From assembly GCF_030177755.1 (NCBI RefSeq), contig NZ_CP126539.1, forward strand, positions 3,062,001 to 3,126,000: a stretch of DNA of 64,000 bases, in the 5' to 3' direction. Positions 18,923-29,219 of the stretch are shown in pieces. The DNA comes from Devosia sp. RR2S18 (GTDB taxonomy: Bacteria > Pseudomonadota > Alphaproteobacteria > Rhizobiales > Devosiaceae). The notes below the pieces were generated by a model, which saw only the letters and a program-made list of their open reading frames with translations, did no database searches and was not told where the DNA came from. How positions within the stretch are numbered: the first letter of the stretch is position 1; each line of letters starts with the position of its first letter. Made by a program: the position numbers and the translations under genes.

Positions 18923-19840
18923 CTAGCGCGGCTCAGCAATAGGCGTTGTCGGCTTGGCCAACGCACGCTCACGCATCCAGATATAGAGCCCGCTACCGAT
19001 GACGACGGGCGCTCCCACATAGAGCCACACATCGGGCGGCTGGTTGAAGATCAGCCAGCTCGAGGCCGACATGAAGATGATCTGGAAATAGGAGAACGGA
19101 GCGAGGACCGAGGCTGGTGCCATGGTCGACGCCATGGTGATCAGCTGGTGCCCCAGAAAGCCGAAGAGCCCTACGGTGAAGAAGGCCAGCCAACCATCGG
19201 GACTGGTGGGCCATGACCAGTTGAAGAGCACAAAAGGCAAGAGCAGCACCGTTGCGAAGATGCCGACATAGAACTGGCTGGTTGCGGCATTATCGAACAG
19301 CGCTACGCGGCGGGTGAAGAGCATATAGAAGGCCGTGCTGAGCGCGGCGACGAGACAGAGCAAGGCGGCGGGGTGGAACGCGTCTGTTCCAGGCCGCACG
19401 ATGACGAGGACACCCAGAAAGCCAACACCAATGGCCGTCCAGCGCCGCCAGCCGACCGTCTCGCCCAGCATGGGCACGGAAAGAGCGCAGATCAGCAGCG
19501 GCACCGTGAAGGCGATGGAGCCGGTGACGGTCAGCGGTAGGTATTGCACGGCCAGGAAGTTGCACCCGGTGGCGCCCAGCAGGGCGATGGCGCGGAAGAA
19601 CTGGAGACGCATATTGCCGCTGCGCACGAGCCCCCGGCCATATCGCGGCAGGTGGATGGCGGCGACAAGGACGAGGTGAATGGCATAGCGGAGAAAGACG
19701 ATCTGGACCGCCCAGATACCGACCGAACCCAGCCATTTGGCCGAGCTATCTATGCCGGTGAACATGAGATAGGCGCCCAGGGCGAGCCCAATGCCGAGGA
19801 GGCGACGCTCCTCAGGAAACGCTTTGGCGGCGGCGGTCAT
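18923..19840 (-). CDS. DMT-superfamily transporter (two EamA domains)
   Basis: The 305-residue protein has about ten hydrophobic segments arranged as two repeated EamA halves (about 14-145 and 158-293), the pattern of 10-TMS drug/metabolite exporters. No substrate can be read from the sequence. The C-terminus has a short basic tail. It converges on the NADH dehydrogenase gene with a 4-base gap, and no terminator separates them. Confidence 0.92.
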   Translation of the reverse strand: MTAAAKAFPEERRLLGIGLALGAYLMFTGIDSSAKWLGSVGIWAVQIVFLRYAIHLVLVAAIHLPRYGRGLVRSGNMRLQFFRAIALLGATGCNFLAVQYLPLTVTGSIAFTVPLLICALSVPMLGETVGWRRWTAIGVGFLGVLVIVRPGTDAFHPAALLCLVAALSTAFYMLFTRRVALFDNAATSQFYVGIFATVLLLPFVLFNWSWPTSPDGWLAFFTVGLFGFLGHQLITMASTMAPASVLAPFSYFQIIFMSASSWLIFNQPPDVWLYVGAPVVIGSGLYIWMRERALAKPTTPIAEPR

Positions 19841-19947
19841 GGCAGGTCCGGTATGCGGCGCGGGGGAGGTGCGCAGGAGACCTTAGCGATGAAAGAAGCG
19901 GCCGCCCGTGTCAATCACACGGGCGGTAAATCTTGTATGGAAGTAAC

Positions 19948-22422
19948 TCAGAAGGTCTCGGCAAGGTTGCGGATGCGCAGCGAGGGAGCAAGTTCGGCGG
20001 ACGTCACCGTACGGTTGTGCCGGGGCGAGAAGCTCAGCTCGGTTTTGCGGCCGGGTAGAAGGGTCACGGCGTTATCCGAGAAGAAGCCGGGCACATCCAC
20101 GGTGGCGGTAGCGAAAAGCGCAGGCTTGTCCGTTTCGAGTGTCAGGATGGGCTTGCCATCATTGTCGGACCAGGAACTGCTGATGGTGGGTGCGCCAAGC
20201 TCATAGGCTTTGTACGCCTTGGGGAAGAAGTCGTTTTCGCCCAACAGAATGCCTCGGGCATCGGTCCAGGAGAAGAACAGGAACTCATCGGTGCTAAGGT
20301 CCGCGCTTTGGAGTGTGGCAACTTCCATTGCGGCATCGGGGCTGATGGTACAATTGCCGGAGAACACAACACGATCGCCGCCGCCGATCTTTACCGCGCG
20401 CACTTCGAGACCGATTGTGGTGGGCGATGCAGTGTCGTTGATGCCTTTGAAGGTAATCTGGCGCTTGTCGGCTGATGGAACGGCAACAACGTTGACCGGC
20501 AGGTAGAAGCGCTTGGCCATATAATGCAGCAGCTTCCACTGCCCGCCATAATCGAGCGAGGACCAGGAAGCGACCGGCCAGATGTCGTTGATCTGCCAAT
20601 AGAGCGTCCCCATGCAGCGCGGCTTGGTGGAGCGCCAGTATTCGATGGCCGTCTTGATGGCGAGGCCCTGCTGGATTTGGCTGAGGAACACCATCTGCTC
20701 GAAATCGCGCGGAAAGCGGAAGTACCGCGTCATCGTCTCGAGGATGCGGGCATTGCCGCCCTCGTTGCGCTGGTGGTTTTCCATCACCGGCGAAGAGGGA
20801 TTACGGTCCTGCGGCTCGGTGAAGCTCTCGATGACATTCATCGAGGTGAAGGACTGAAAGCCGAATTCGGAAGCAAAGCGCGGATTGATGCCGCGATAGG
20901 CTTCGAAGGGCTTGGCCGAGTGCCACACATCCCAATAGTGGAGATCGCCACGCGTATCGGCGTGCCAGCCATCCGAGAAATCGAGGTAGCCGAGCGAGGG
21001 GGAAGATGGCCAGAAGCGGCGGGCCGAATCCTCGTCCTCGACAATGCGCTGCAGCATGGAGTTGAGCCGGTCGTAATTGGCGATGTAGCGCTCCTTGTCC
21101 GAGCGCGTTTCGGGATACCAGTTGAGCGAGCCGATGACTTCATTGTCCCCGCACCAAAGGGCGATCGAGGCATGGTGGGAGAGGCGCCGCACCTGCTGGG
21201 TGATCTCGAGATGGACGTTGTCCAGGAACTCCCGGTTGGACGGATAGCTCATGCAGGAGAACATGAAATCGTGCCAGAGCAGGATGCCCAGTTCGTCGCA
21301 GAGCTCGTAGAAGTAGTCCGGCTCGTATTGGCCGCCGCCCCAGATGCGGAGCATGTTCATGTTGGCCGACTTGGCACTTTCGAGCAGGTCACGAATAACG
21401 GCGGGGGTAATGCGCGAGGGAATGGCGTCGGCCGGAATCCAGTTGGCGCCCATCATGGTGATGTCGCGACCATTGATGCGGCACTTGAAGGTGTGATCGA
21501 TCTCGTCGGGCTCGACCACCCATTCGAGCTTGCGGAGGCCAATCTTGCGGCGCGTAACCTCGCCTTCGAGATCGGTGACAAGATCATAGAGCGGCTGCTC
21601 GCCCTGCCCCACCGGCCACCAGAGATTTGGATTCTCAATGCTCACCCTGTGAGTGAAGAGGTTTTCGCCCGGACGGACCGTTAGCGAGCCGCCGATCTTC
21701 TGACCAGCGATGGTATGCTCAAGTTTCACCTCACCTTCCGCAAAGGCGAAAAGCCGAGTCTTTATCGTGAGTTCGACTGACTTCTCACTGTGCTGCTGAT
21801 CGACCTGCACGCTTTCCTGGCGGGCAAGGCGCGACTTCCGCAGGCTCATGGTGCCATAAACGCCGATGGGCATGAGGCAGATGCCCCAGTCCCAACCGGC
21901 GTGGCAGGCCGCCTTGCGGATGAAGTTCATGTGGATGCCCTTCAGTCCATTGGTCTGGTAGTTGTAGGTGAAGGGGATGGGGAATGGGTGGGCCTCGGCG
22001 CGGGCCTTGGCCACCTCAGGGGCAACCGCGAAATCGAGCCGCAGCGTATTCTCCCCCTCGCGTACTTTCCCGGTCACGTCGAAGTCGTAGCGCACAAAGC
22101 TGTTGTCGGTGCGGGCGATCTCCTCGCCATTGAGAGAGATAGTGGCGATGCAGTCCACCTCGGCCAGGGTCAGCGTCAGGTAGCCATCAATGTCCGCAGC
22201 CGTGGCCGTGAAGGGTCGCTCGACCGCCCAGGCTGTCTCGTTGACCCACATCACCACCTTTTCGTTCTCGCCCCAATAGGGGTCGGGAATGTCGCCGGCG
22301 GCGAGCAGCGCGGAGTGAACATCGCCGGGAAGCTGAATGGGGAGGCTGGTATCCCGCGTCGGTGATGTGAGGGTGAAGGCGCCGCTCAGATCGAGGGCGG
22401 AATAGGTGGCGGGTATGGTCAT
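19948..22422 (-). CDS. Glycoside hydrolase family 2, beta-mannosidase type
   Basis: The 824-residue enzyme has the GH2 layout: N-terminal sugar-binding jelly roll (about 1-180), immunoglobulin-like domain (about 190-295), TIM barrel (about 300-600), and C-terminal beta domains. The acid/base Glu is in LWCGDNEVIGS and the nucleophile Glu is in ASEFGFQSF. The domain spacing and the motif AACHAGWDWGICL are those of beta-mannosidases rather than beta-galactosidases. There is no signal peptide, so it is probably cytosolic. The ATG at 22422 follows a perfect GGAGGAG site; upstream codons are not conserved. It is downstream of the ABC exporter gene but separated by a terminator. Confidence 0.92.
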   Translation of the reverse strand: MTIPATYSALDLSGAFTLTSPTRDTSLPIQLPGDVHSALLAAGDIPDPYWGENEKVVMWVNETAWAVERPFTATAADIDGYLTLTLAEVDCIATISLNGEEIARTDNSFVRYDFDVTGKVREGENTLRLDFAVAPEVAKARAEAHPFPIPFTYNYQTNGLKGIHMNFIRKAACHAGWDWGICLMPIGVYGTMSLRKSRLARQESVQVDQQHSEKSVELTIKTRLFAFAEGEVKLEHTIAGQKIGGSLTVRPGENLFTHRVSIENPNLWWPVGQGEQPLYDLVTDLEGEVTRRKIGLRKLEWVVEPDEIDHTFKCRINGRDITMMGANWIPADAIPSRITPAVIRDLLESAKSANMNMLRIWGGGQYEPDYFYELCDELGILLWHDFMFSCMSYPSNREFLDNVHLEITQQVRRLSHHASIALWCGDNEVIGSLNWYPETRSDKERYIANYDRLNSMLQRIVEDEDSARRFWPSSPSLGYLDFSDGWHADTRGDLHYWDVWHSAKPFEAYRGINPRFASEFGFQSFTSMNVIESFTEPQDRNPSSPVMENHQRNEGGNARILETMTRYFRFPRDFEQMVFLSQIQQGLAIKTAIEYWRSTKPRCMGTLYWQINDIWPVASWSSLDYGGQWKLLHYMAKRFYLPVNVVAVPSADKRQITFKGINDTASPTTIGLEVRAVKIGGGDRVVFSGNCTISPDAAMEVATLQSADLSTDEFLFFSWTDARGILLGENDFFPKAYKAYELGAPTISSSWSDNDGKPILTLETDKPALFATATVDVPGFFSDNAVTLLPGRKTELSFSPRHNRTVTSAELAPSLRIRNLAETF

Positions 22423-22569
22423 CTGGGCTCCTCCGGCAGGCGCCATGGCGCCAGCGCGCCACTCGCGTCGGAGTAGCGAAATCGATTGCAACGCCGTTCT
22501 AAACGGTCTCGCTGCCCCTTCCAATGGGGCTGCGATGGTTTTTGCAACGATCTTGTAGAGGTGCCGCGC

Positions 22570-22598
22570 AAAAGGGGAGGAGCTGTTGCTCCTCCCCT
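22570..22598 (-). terminator. Strong intrinsic terminator after the ABC exporter gene
   Basis: On the minus strand a perfect 11-base stem AGGGGAGGAGC/GCTCCTCCCCT with a 4-base loop is followed by TTTT. It begins 8 bases after the ABC gene stop and isolates that gene from the beta-mannosidase gene. Confidence 0.92.
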
Positions 22599-22605
22599 AA
22601 CGCGT

Positions 22606-24456
<1,851 letters not shown>

Positions 24457-24753
24457 TGCAATCACCACGTGATGAAGGGTCGACCGCAGAGGCGCCGACC
24501 TTGCCGGAGTATGGCTAGAGGACGTGCGAGCCGGTGCGATTTCGACCGGAGGAAAATCGAATACTGCGCTCGATACGCCCAAACCGGCGCAGAGGAACGA
24601 CTTTGGCCTAGCGGAGCCCTCTCCTCAAAGCCCATCGAATTGGCGTAGAAGAAGAAAAGAAGTGGCGTCCGGCCGCTGACCATACACTATGGCGCCGAAT
24701 CTAGTGTTGCGGCGCAGCCACAACTAAGCACCCTCAGACTGACGGATCAATCC
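24457..24753. other. Divergent intergenic region between ABC exporter and pepN
   Basis: These 297 bases hold no credible gene. They must contain the promoters of both flanking genes, but no clear -35/-10 pair or operator could be identified by eye. The open frames that cross it on the minus strand are low-complexity and lack ribosome binding sites. Confidence 0.6.
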
Positions 24754-27393
24754 ATGCGCACGGAAAACGAGCACACCATCTACTTCAAGGATTACGCACC
24801 GAGCCCCTATCGCGTGCTCTCCGTCGATCTCGACTTCCGTATTCGCCCCGAGAACACCCGCGTCCGGGCGCTGCTGACGATTGAACCACATCCGGACACG
24901 GCACCGGGTACCCCACTGGTGCTCGATGGTGATGATTTGAGGCTGGAGTCCATTGCGCTTGACGGTGCGCCCATGCTGGCAGCGGACTACGCGACCGACG
25001 CAAACGGGCTCACCCTTGTTGAGCCGCCGCACCGGCGCTTCGTGCTGGAAACTGAAGTCATCCTGCAGCCGCAGGGCAATACCAAGCTCATGGGCCTTTA
25101 TCGTTCCAGCGGCACCTGGTGCACGCAATGCGAGCCCGAGGGCTTCCGGAGGATCACCTATTATCTCGACCGTCCGGACATCCTGGCCACCTTCAAGGTG
25201 ACGATGCGGGCACCGCGCGATGTCGCACCCGTCCTCCTCGCCAATGGCAATCTTCTCGAAAAAGGTGCTGCCGATGATGGCATGCACTATGCGGTCTGGC
25301 ACGACCCGTTCCCCAAGCCGTCCTATCTCTTTGCGCTCGTGGCCGGGGATCTTGGCTCCATTAAAGACAGCTTTACGACCGCTTCAGGGCGCGCGGTGGA
25401 TCTCGCGATCTATTGCGAGCACGGCAAGGAAGACCAGTGCCACTGGGCGATGGATAGCCTCAAGCGTTCCATGTCCTGGGACGAGCGTCGCTTCGGGCGC
25501 GAATATGACCTCGACATCTTCAACATCGTTGCGGTGAGCGACTTTAATTTCGGCGCGATGGAGAACAAGGGGCTCAACATCTTCAACGACAAGCTGGTCT
25601 TTGCCCAGCCCGAGAGCGCGACCGACGCCGACTATGACAATATCGAGCGTGTCATCGCGCATGAGTACTTCCACAATTGGACAGGCAATCGCATCACCTG
25701 TCGCGACTGGTTCCAGCTGTGCCTTAAGGAAGGGCTGACGGTTTACCGCGACCAGGAGTTCACCAGCGACGAGCGCAGCCGGGCGGTAAAGCGCATCTCG
25801 GACGTCGTAACCTTACGTTCCGCACAGTTCCCCGAAGATGGCGGACCGCTGGCGCACCCTGCCCGTCCGGACCAGTATCGGGAGATCAACAACTTCTATA
25901 CGCCGACGGTTTACGAAAAGGGCGCCGAGATCGTGCGCATGCTGGCGACCCTGCTGGGAGAAGCGGGCTTCCGCAAGGGCATGGACCTCTATTTCGAGCG
26001 ACACGACGGACAAGCAACGACCATCGAGGCTTTCCTCGCGGCCTTCGCTGAAGCTAACAATGTCGATCTCGAGCACTTCAAAACCTGGTATTTGCAGGCT
26101 GGGACGCCAAAGCTCACCGCCGAAGACAGCTACGACGCCGAGCGGCAGAGTTATACGCTGACGCTTAGCCAAGAGACGCAGCCAACCCCGGGCCAGCCCA
26201 CCAAGCAGCCATTGGTGATACCCCTCAAGTTTGCGCTGATCGGCCCCAATGGCAGCCCCATGAACTGGAGCGATGTTTCTGGTGCCGAAGTGCGCGACGA
26301 CCTGATCGTGCTCGACGCCGCCAGGGCAGAGGTGACTTTCACCGGTGTATCCAGCCGGCCGGTACCGTCACTGCTGCGCGGCTTCTCTGCCCCCGTTGTT
26401 CTCGAAACGACGGCCGGCATGGAAGACCAGCTCTTCCTGGCCCGCCACGATGATGATCCCTTTGGTCGCTGGCAGGCCCTGCAGGATGTCGGCATGGCTC
26501 TGGCGATCGCCGCCATTCAGGGGACACCCTGGAGCGAAGCGGACGTTCCAGCCCTCAGTGCCGCCATGGGGGATACCTTGGGCAGCGAGAGCCTCGACGA
26601 CGCCTTCAAGGCTCTGGCTCTGCAATTGCCGAGTGAAGCGCAAATCGCGCGCAATATTGGCAAGGACGTGGACCCCGATCGCATCCACGAAGTTCGCGCG
26701 GCATTGACCAGGGCAGTCTTCGAACCAATCGCCCTGCCCCTACTGCAGCGGTACCGAGCTCTGTCGAGCGATGCTCCCTATTCGCCCGATGCGGCCAGCA
26801 CCGGCCGCCGCGCTTTGCGGAACCGCGCGATGGGGCTCTTGGTCGCCAGCGACGCGGCGGGCGCAGCAGCCTTAGCTGCCCAGCAATACCACGATGCCAA
26901 GAACATGACAGATCGGCTGGCTGCGCTTTCGGCGAGTGCACTGGCCTGGACCGGTGAGGCCCCGGCCCTGCTTGCGGACTTCTACGAGCGGTTCGGCGGC
27001 AACCCGCTGGTGCTGGACAAGTGGCTGGCCGTCACCGCCAGCGTGCCACGGGAGGGGGTGATCGAGCGGATCGGCAGCACCCTGGCGGATCCGGCATTTC
27101 CCAAGACCAACCCCAATCGGCTGCGGGCGCTGATGGGTACCTTTGCCATGAACAATCCCACGCAGTTCACGCGACGGGATGGCGCCGGTTTCCGGTTCGT
27201 GGCGGACTTCGTAGGAGAGGTGGACAAGATCAATCCGCAGGTTGCAGCACGGGTGCTGACTGGCTTCCGGATCTGGCCGATGCTCGAGCAAAGCCGCCGC
27301 AAAGCGGCCCATTCGGCCCTATCAGCGCTGCAATCAAAGGGCGCGCTCAGCCGCAACACGGCGGACATTCTGGCCCGCATGCTGGCGAGCTAA
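24754..27393 (+). CDS. pepN: Aminopeptidase N (M1 zinc metallopeptidase)
   Basis: The 879-residue enzyme removes N-terminal residues from peptides in the cytosol. The M1 signature is complete: exopeptidase motif GAMEN (267-271), zinc motif HEYFH (303-307), and the third zinc ligand Glu326 in KEGLTVYRDQEF. Length and the C-terminal helical domain match the bacterial PepN (alanyl aminopeptidase) subfamily. There is no signal peptide. It is followed on the same strand, after 159 bases, by a sensor kinase gene. Confidence 0.96.
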   Translation: MRTENEHTIYFKDYAPSPYRVLSVDLDFRIRPENTRVRALLTIEPHPDTAPGTPLVLDGDDLRLESIALDGAPMLAADYATDANGLTLVEPPHRRFVLETEVILQPQGNTKLMGLYRSSGTWCTQCEPEGFRRITYYLDRPDILATFKVTMRAPRDVAPVLLANGNLLEKGAADDGMHYAVWHDPFPKPSYLFALVAGDLGSIKDSFTTASGRAVDLAIYCEHGKEDQCHWAMDSLKRSMSWDERRFGREYDLDIFNIVAVSDFNFGAMENKGLNIFNDKLVFAQPESATDADYDNIERVIAHEYFHNWTGNRITCRDWFQLCLKEGLTVYRDQEFTSDERSRAVKRISDVVTLRSAQFPEDGGPLAHPARPDQYREINNFYTPTVYEKGAEIVRMLATLLGEAGFRKGMDLYFERHDGQATTIEAFLAAFAEANNVDLEHFKTWYLQAGTPKLTAEDSYDAERQSYTLTLSQETQPTPGQPTKQPLVIPLKFALIGPNGSPMNWSDVSGAEVRDDLIVLDAARAEVTFTGVSSRPVPSLLRGFSAPVVLETTAGMEDQLFLARHDDDPFGRWQALQDVGMALAIAAIQGTPWSEADVPALSAAMGDTLGSESLDDAFKALALQLPSEAQIARNIGKDVDPDRIHEVRAALTRAVFEPIALPLLQRYRALSSDAPYSPDAASTGRRALRNRAMGLLVASDAAGAAALAAQQYHDAKNMTDRLAALSASALAWTGEAPALLADFYERFGGNPLVLDKWLAVTASVPREGVIERIGSTLADPAFPKTNPNRLRALMGTFAMNNPTQFTRRDGAGFRFVADFVGEVDKINPQVAARVLTGFRIWPMLEQSRRKAAHSALSALQSKGALSRNTADILARMLAS

Positions 27394-27552
27394 ACCACGT
27401 TCTTGGAAGAATTTTTCTTCTGCCGCTAAGTGACTCAGTCGACTCGCCTTTTGGCGGGTCGGCACCTTCGAACCCCCTAGCCAGGTATGGACACGGAGTC
27501 CCGCCTGATTCATTGTTCGTTAAGGGCAAATCGCGGGGGTTAGCACCTTCTC

Positions 27553-29217
27553 ATGATCAGAAAATCCATGCAGTCGCCGGAGACCTCCGGCGCTGGCGCT
27601 ACCGGATTCGGCGCAGACAAAGACAAGGCGGTACGCGTAACCGCTCGGGAGCGCTCAGCCCCGCATCTGTTTTGTGGCACTTTCTCGATCAATCCCGTCA
27701 CCGCGGCGGTAGCCATAACTGCCTTCGTAGCCGCCTCACTGTTCGTGATCTATGACAGTGTCCGCACGCTGGACGACGCCAGTGACGATCTGGCGCTGAT
27801 CTCGGAGGCTTTCGCTGAAGAACTCGCAGACGTTTCCCCCGAGGCAGTTCAATTGCTGCTCGAGAGCATCGGCTCCTCCGATATGACGTTTGCCGAGGCA
27901 AATTTCCTCAACGGCGTCTCCGAGGGCAGCTCTGACATGAGACAAGCCTTCGAAGCGGTGGACCTGTCGGGCGTTGATCTGGCGCACTCATCCGAAGCCA
28001 CCGTCACTGGGATCGCTCAACGCGGCGCGATGGCTTTCGGGCTCGCGGTTCTCCTGGTGTTGATTGCCTGGCGCGGCCGTAGCTGGGAAATGCCGGATTT
28101 CGCCCAGCGCTACAGCTACGAAACGTTGGCCGAATCCATCCCCATGGGCATCGCCTGCTGGACCAAGTCGGGGCGGCTCGTGGTCTGCAACGCGCAGTAT
28201 CGGGAACGCCTTAGCCTCACCAGCAAGTCGATGACCTACCATGAGGCGGTCTCAAGCCTGATCGCTGGCGGCTACATGAAACTGCTCAACGACGATGACA
28301 GCAATCGCCTGCTGGAACTACATCGCAATGATGGCTCCTGCCTCATGATCGACGAGCGTCCGATGCGGGACGGCGGTTTTATGACGCTGGTCACCGACGT
28401 CACGGAACGCAAACAGGCGGACCTGCTGCTCTCATCCATCCGCGAGGAGCAGCGAACACTGGCGCGGCGCTACCATGAAGAGAAACTCAAGGCAGAAGCC
28501 GCAAGCCGGGCTAAGACCAACTTCCTCGCCCATCTCAGCCACGACATTCGAACCCCGCTGAACCACATCATCGGGTTCGCCGAGTTGATGCGGCACCAGA
28601 CCTATGGACCCTTAGGGGACGCGCGCTATGGCGAATATGTGCAGTCGATCAAGAGCTCGGGCGAGCACCTGCTAAACTCCTTCGCCACCATTCTCGACCT
28701 CGCCGAACTCGAGAGCGGCCAAAAAACGCTGCGCAGCGATCCCGTGCCGCTGGACGAACTGCTCAACGGCATCGAACAGCGCTATGCGGCACAGGCGCAG
28801 CGCGCCAAGTTGGAATTCCTGCGCGGGGAGCCTTCGGGCGCTGTGGTGCGGGGCGATCGTCTCGGGCTTGCCCGCATGATCGGCAATGTCGTCGAGAACT
28901 CAATCCGGTTCACCCCTGCAGGCGGACAGGTGACCCTTGCTGCCTATGCCGCTCCCGATGGCGTGGTGATCGAAATCACCGATACAGGACTGGGGATGAC
29001 CGAGGAGCGCCTCGCGAGCCTTTCGCAACCCTTCGCGTTGGGGGACGCCACTTTCACCCGTGAAGGCGCAGGACCAGGGCTCGGCATTTCGATCTCTCGC
29101 GCCATTGCCGAACTCAGCGGCGGACACATGGCCATCGATTCCAGCCCGTCGCTGGGGACGACGGTGGCCATTTCCCTGCCGCTCCAGGCGACTGCCGTGC
29201 TGCAGGCGGCCGAGTAG
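27553..29217 (+). CDS. PAS-containing membrane sensor histidine kinase
   Basis: The 554-residue protein has a cytosolic head of about 45 residues, membrane segments near 48-68 and 157-172 that flank an acidic helical periplasmic part, a PAS-like domain (about 185-285), the HisKA domain with His330 in FLAHLSHDIRTPLNHIIGF, and an HATPase domain (N-box NVVENSIRFTP, G-boxes DTGLGM and GPGLGISIS). The H-box has Asp where most kinases have Glu (HDIRTP), a common variant. No cognate regulator is adjacent. It lies between pepN and the convergent glnE, with a 2-base gap to glnE. Confidence 0.88.
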   Translation: MIRKSMQSPETSGAGATGFGADKDKAVRVTARERSAPHLFCGTFSINPVTAAVAITAFVAASLFVIYDSVRTLDDASDDLALISEAFAEELADVSPEAVQLLLESIGSSDMTFAEANFLNGVSEGSSDMRQAFEAVDLSGVDLAHSSEATVTGIAQRGAMAFGLAVLLVLIAWRGRSWEMPDFAQRYSYETLAESIPMGIACWTKSGRLVVCNAQYRERLSLTSKSMTYHEAVSSLIAGGYMKLLNDDDSNRLLELHRNDGSCLMIDERPMRDGGFMTLVTDVTERKQADLLLSSIREEQRTLARRYHEEKLKAEAASRAKTNFLAHLSHDIRTPLNHIIGFAELMRHQTYGPLGDARYGEYVQSIKSSGEHLLNSFATILDLAELESGQKTLRSDPVPLDELLNGIEQRYAAQAQRAKLEFLRGEPSGAVVRGDRLGLARMIGNVVENSIRFTPAGGQVTLAAYAAPDGVVIEITDTGLGMTEERLASLSQPFALGDATFTREGAGPGLGISISRAIAELSGGHMAIDSSPSLGTTVAISLPLQATAVLQAAE

Positions 29218-29219
29218 CC

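Noticed and set aside
27406..27420. AT-rich hairpin GAAGAA/TTCTTC after pepN
   Set aside because: The stem is short and weak, with no GC base and no following T run; chance is likely.
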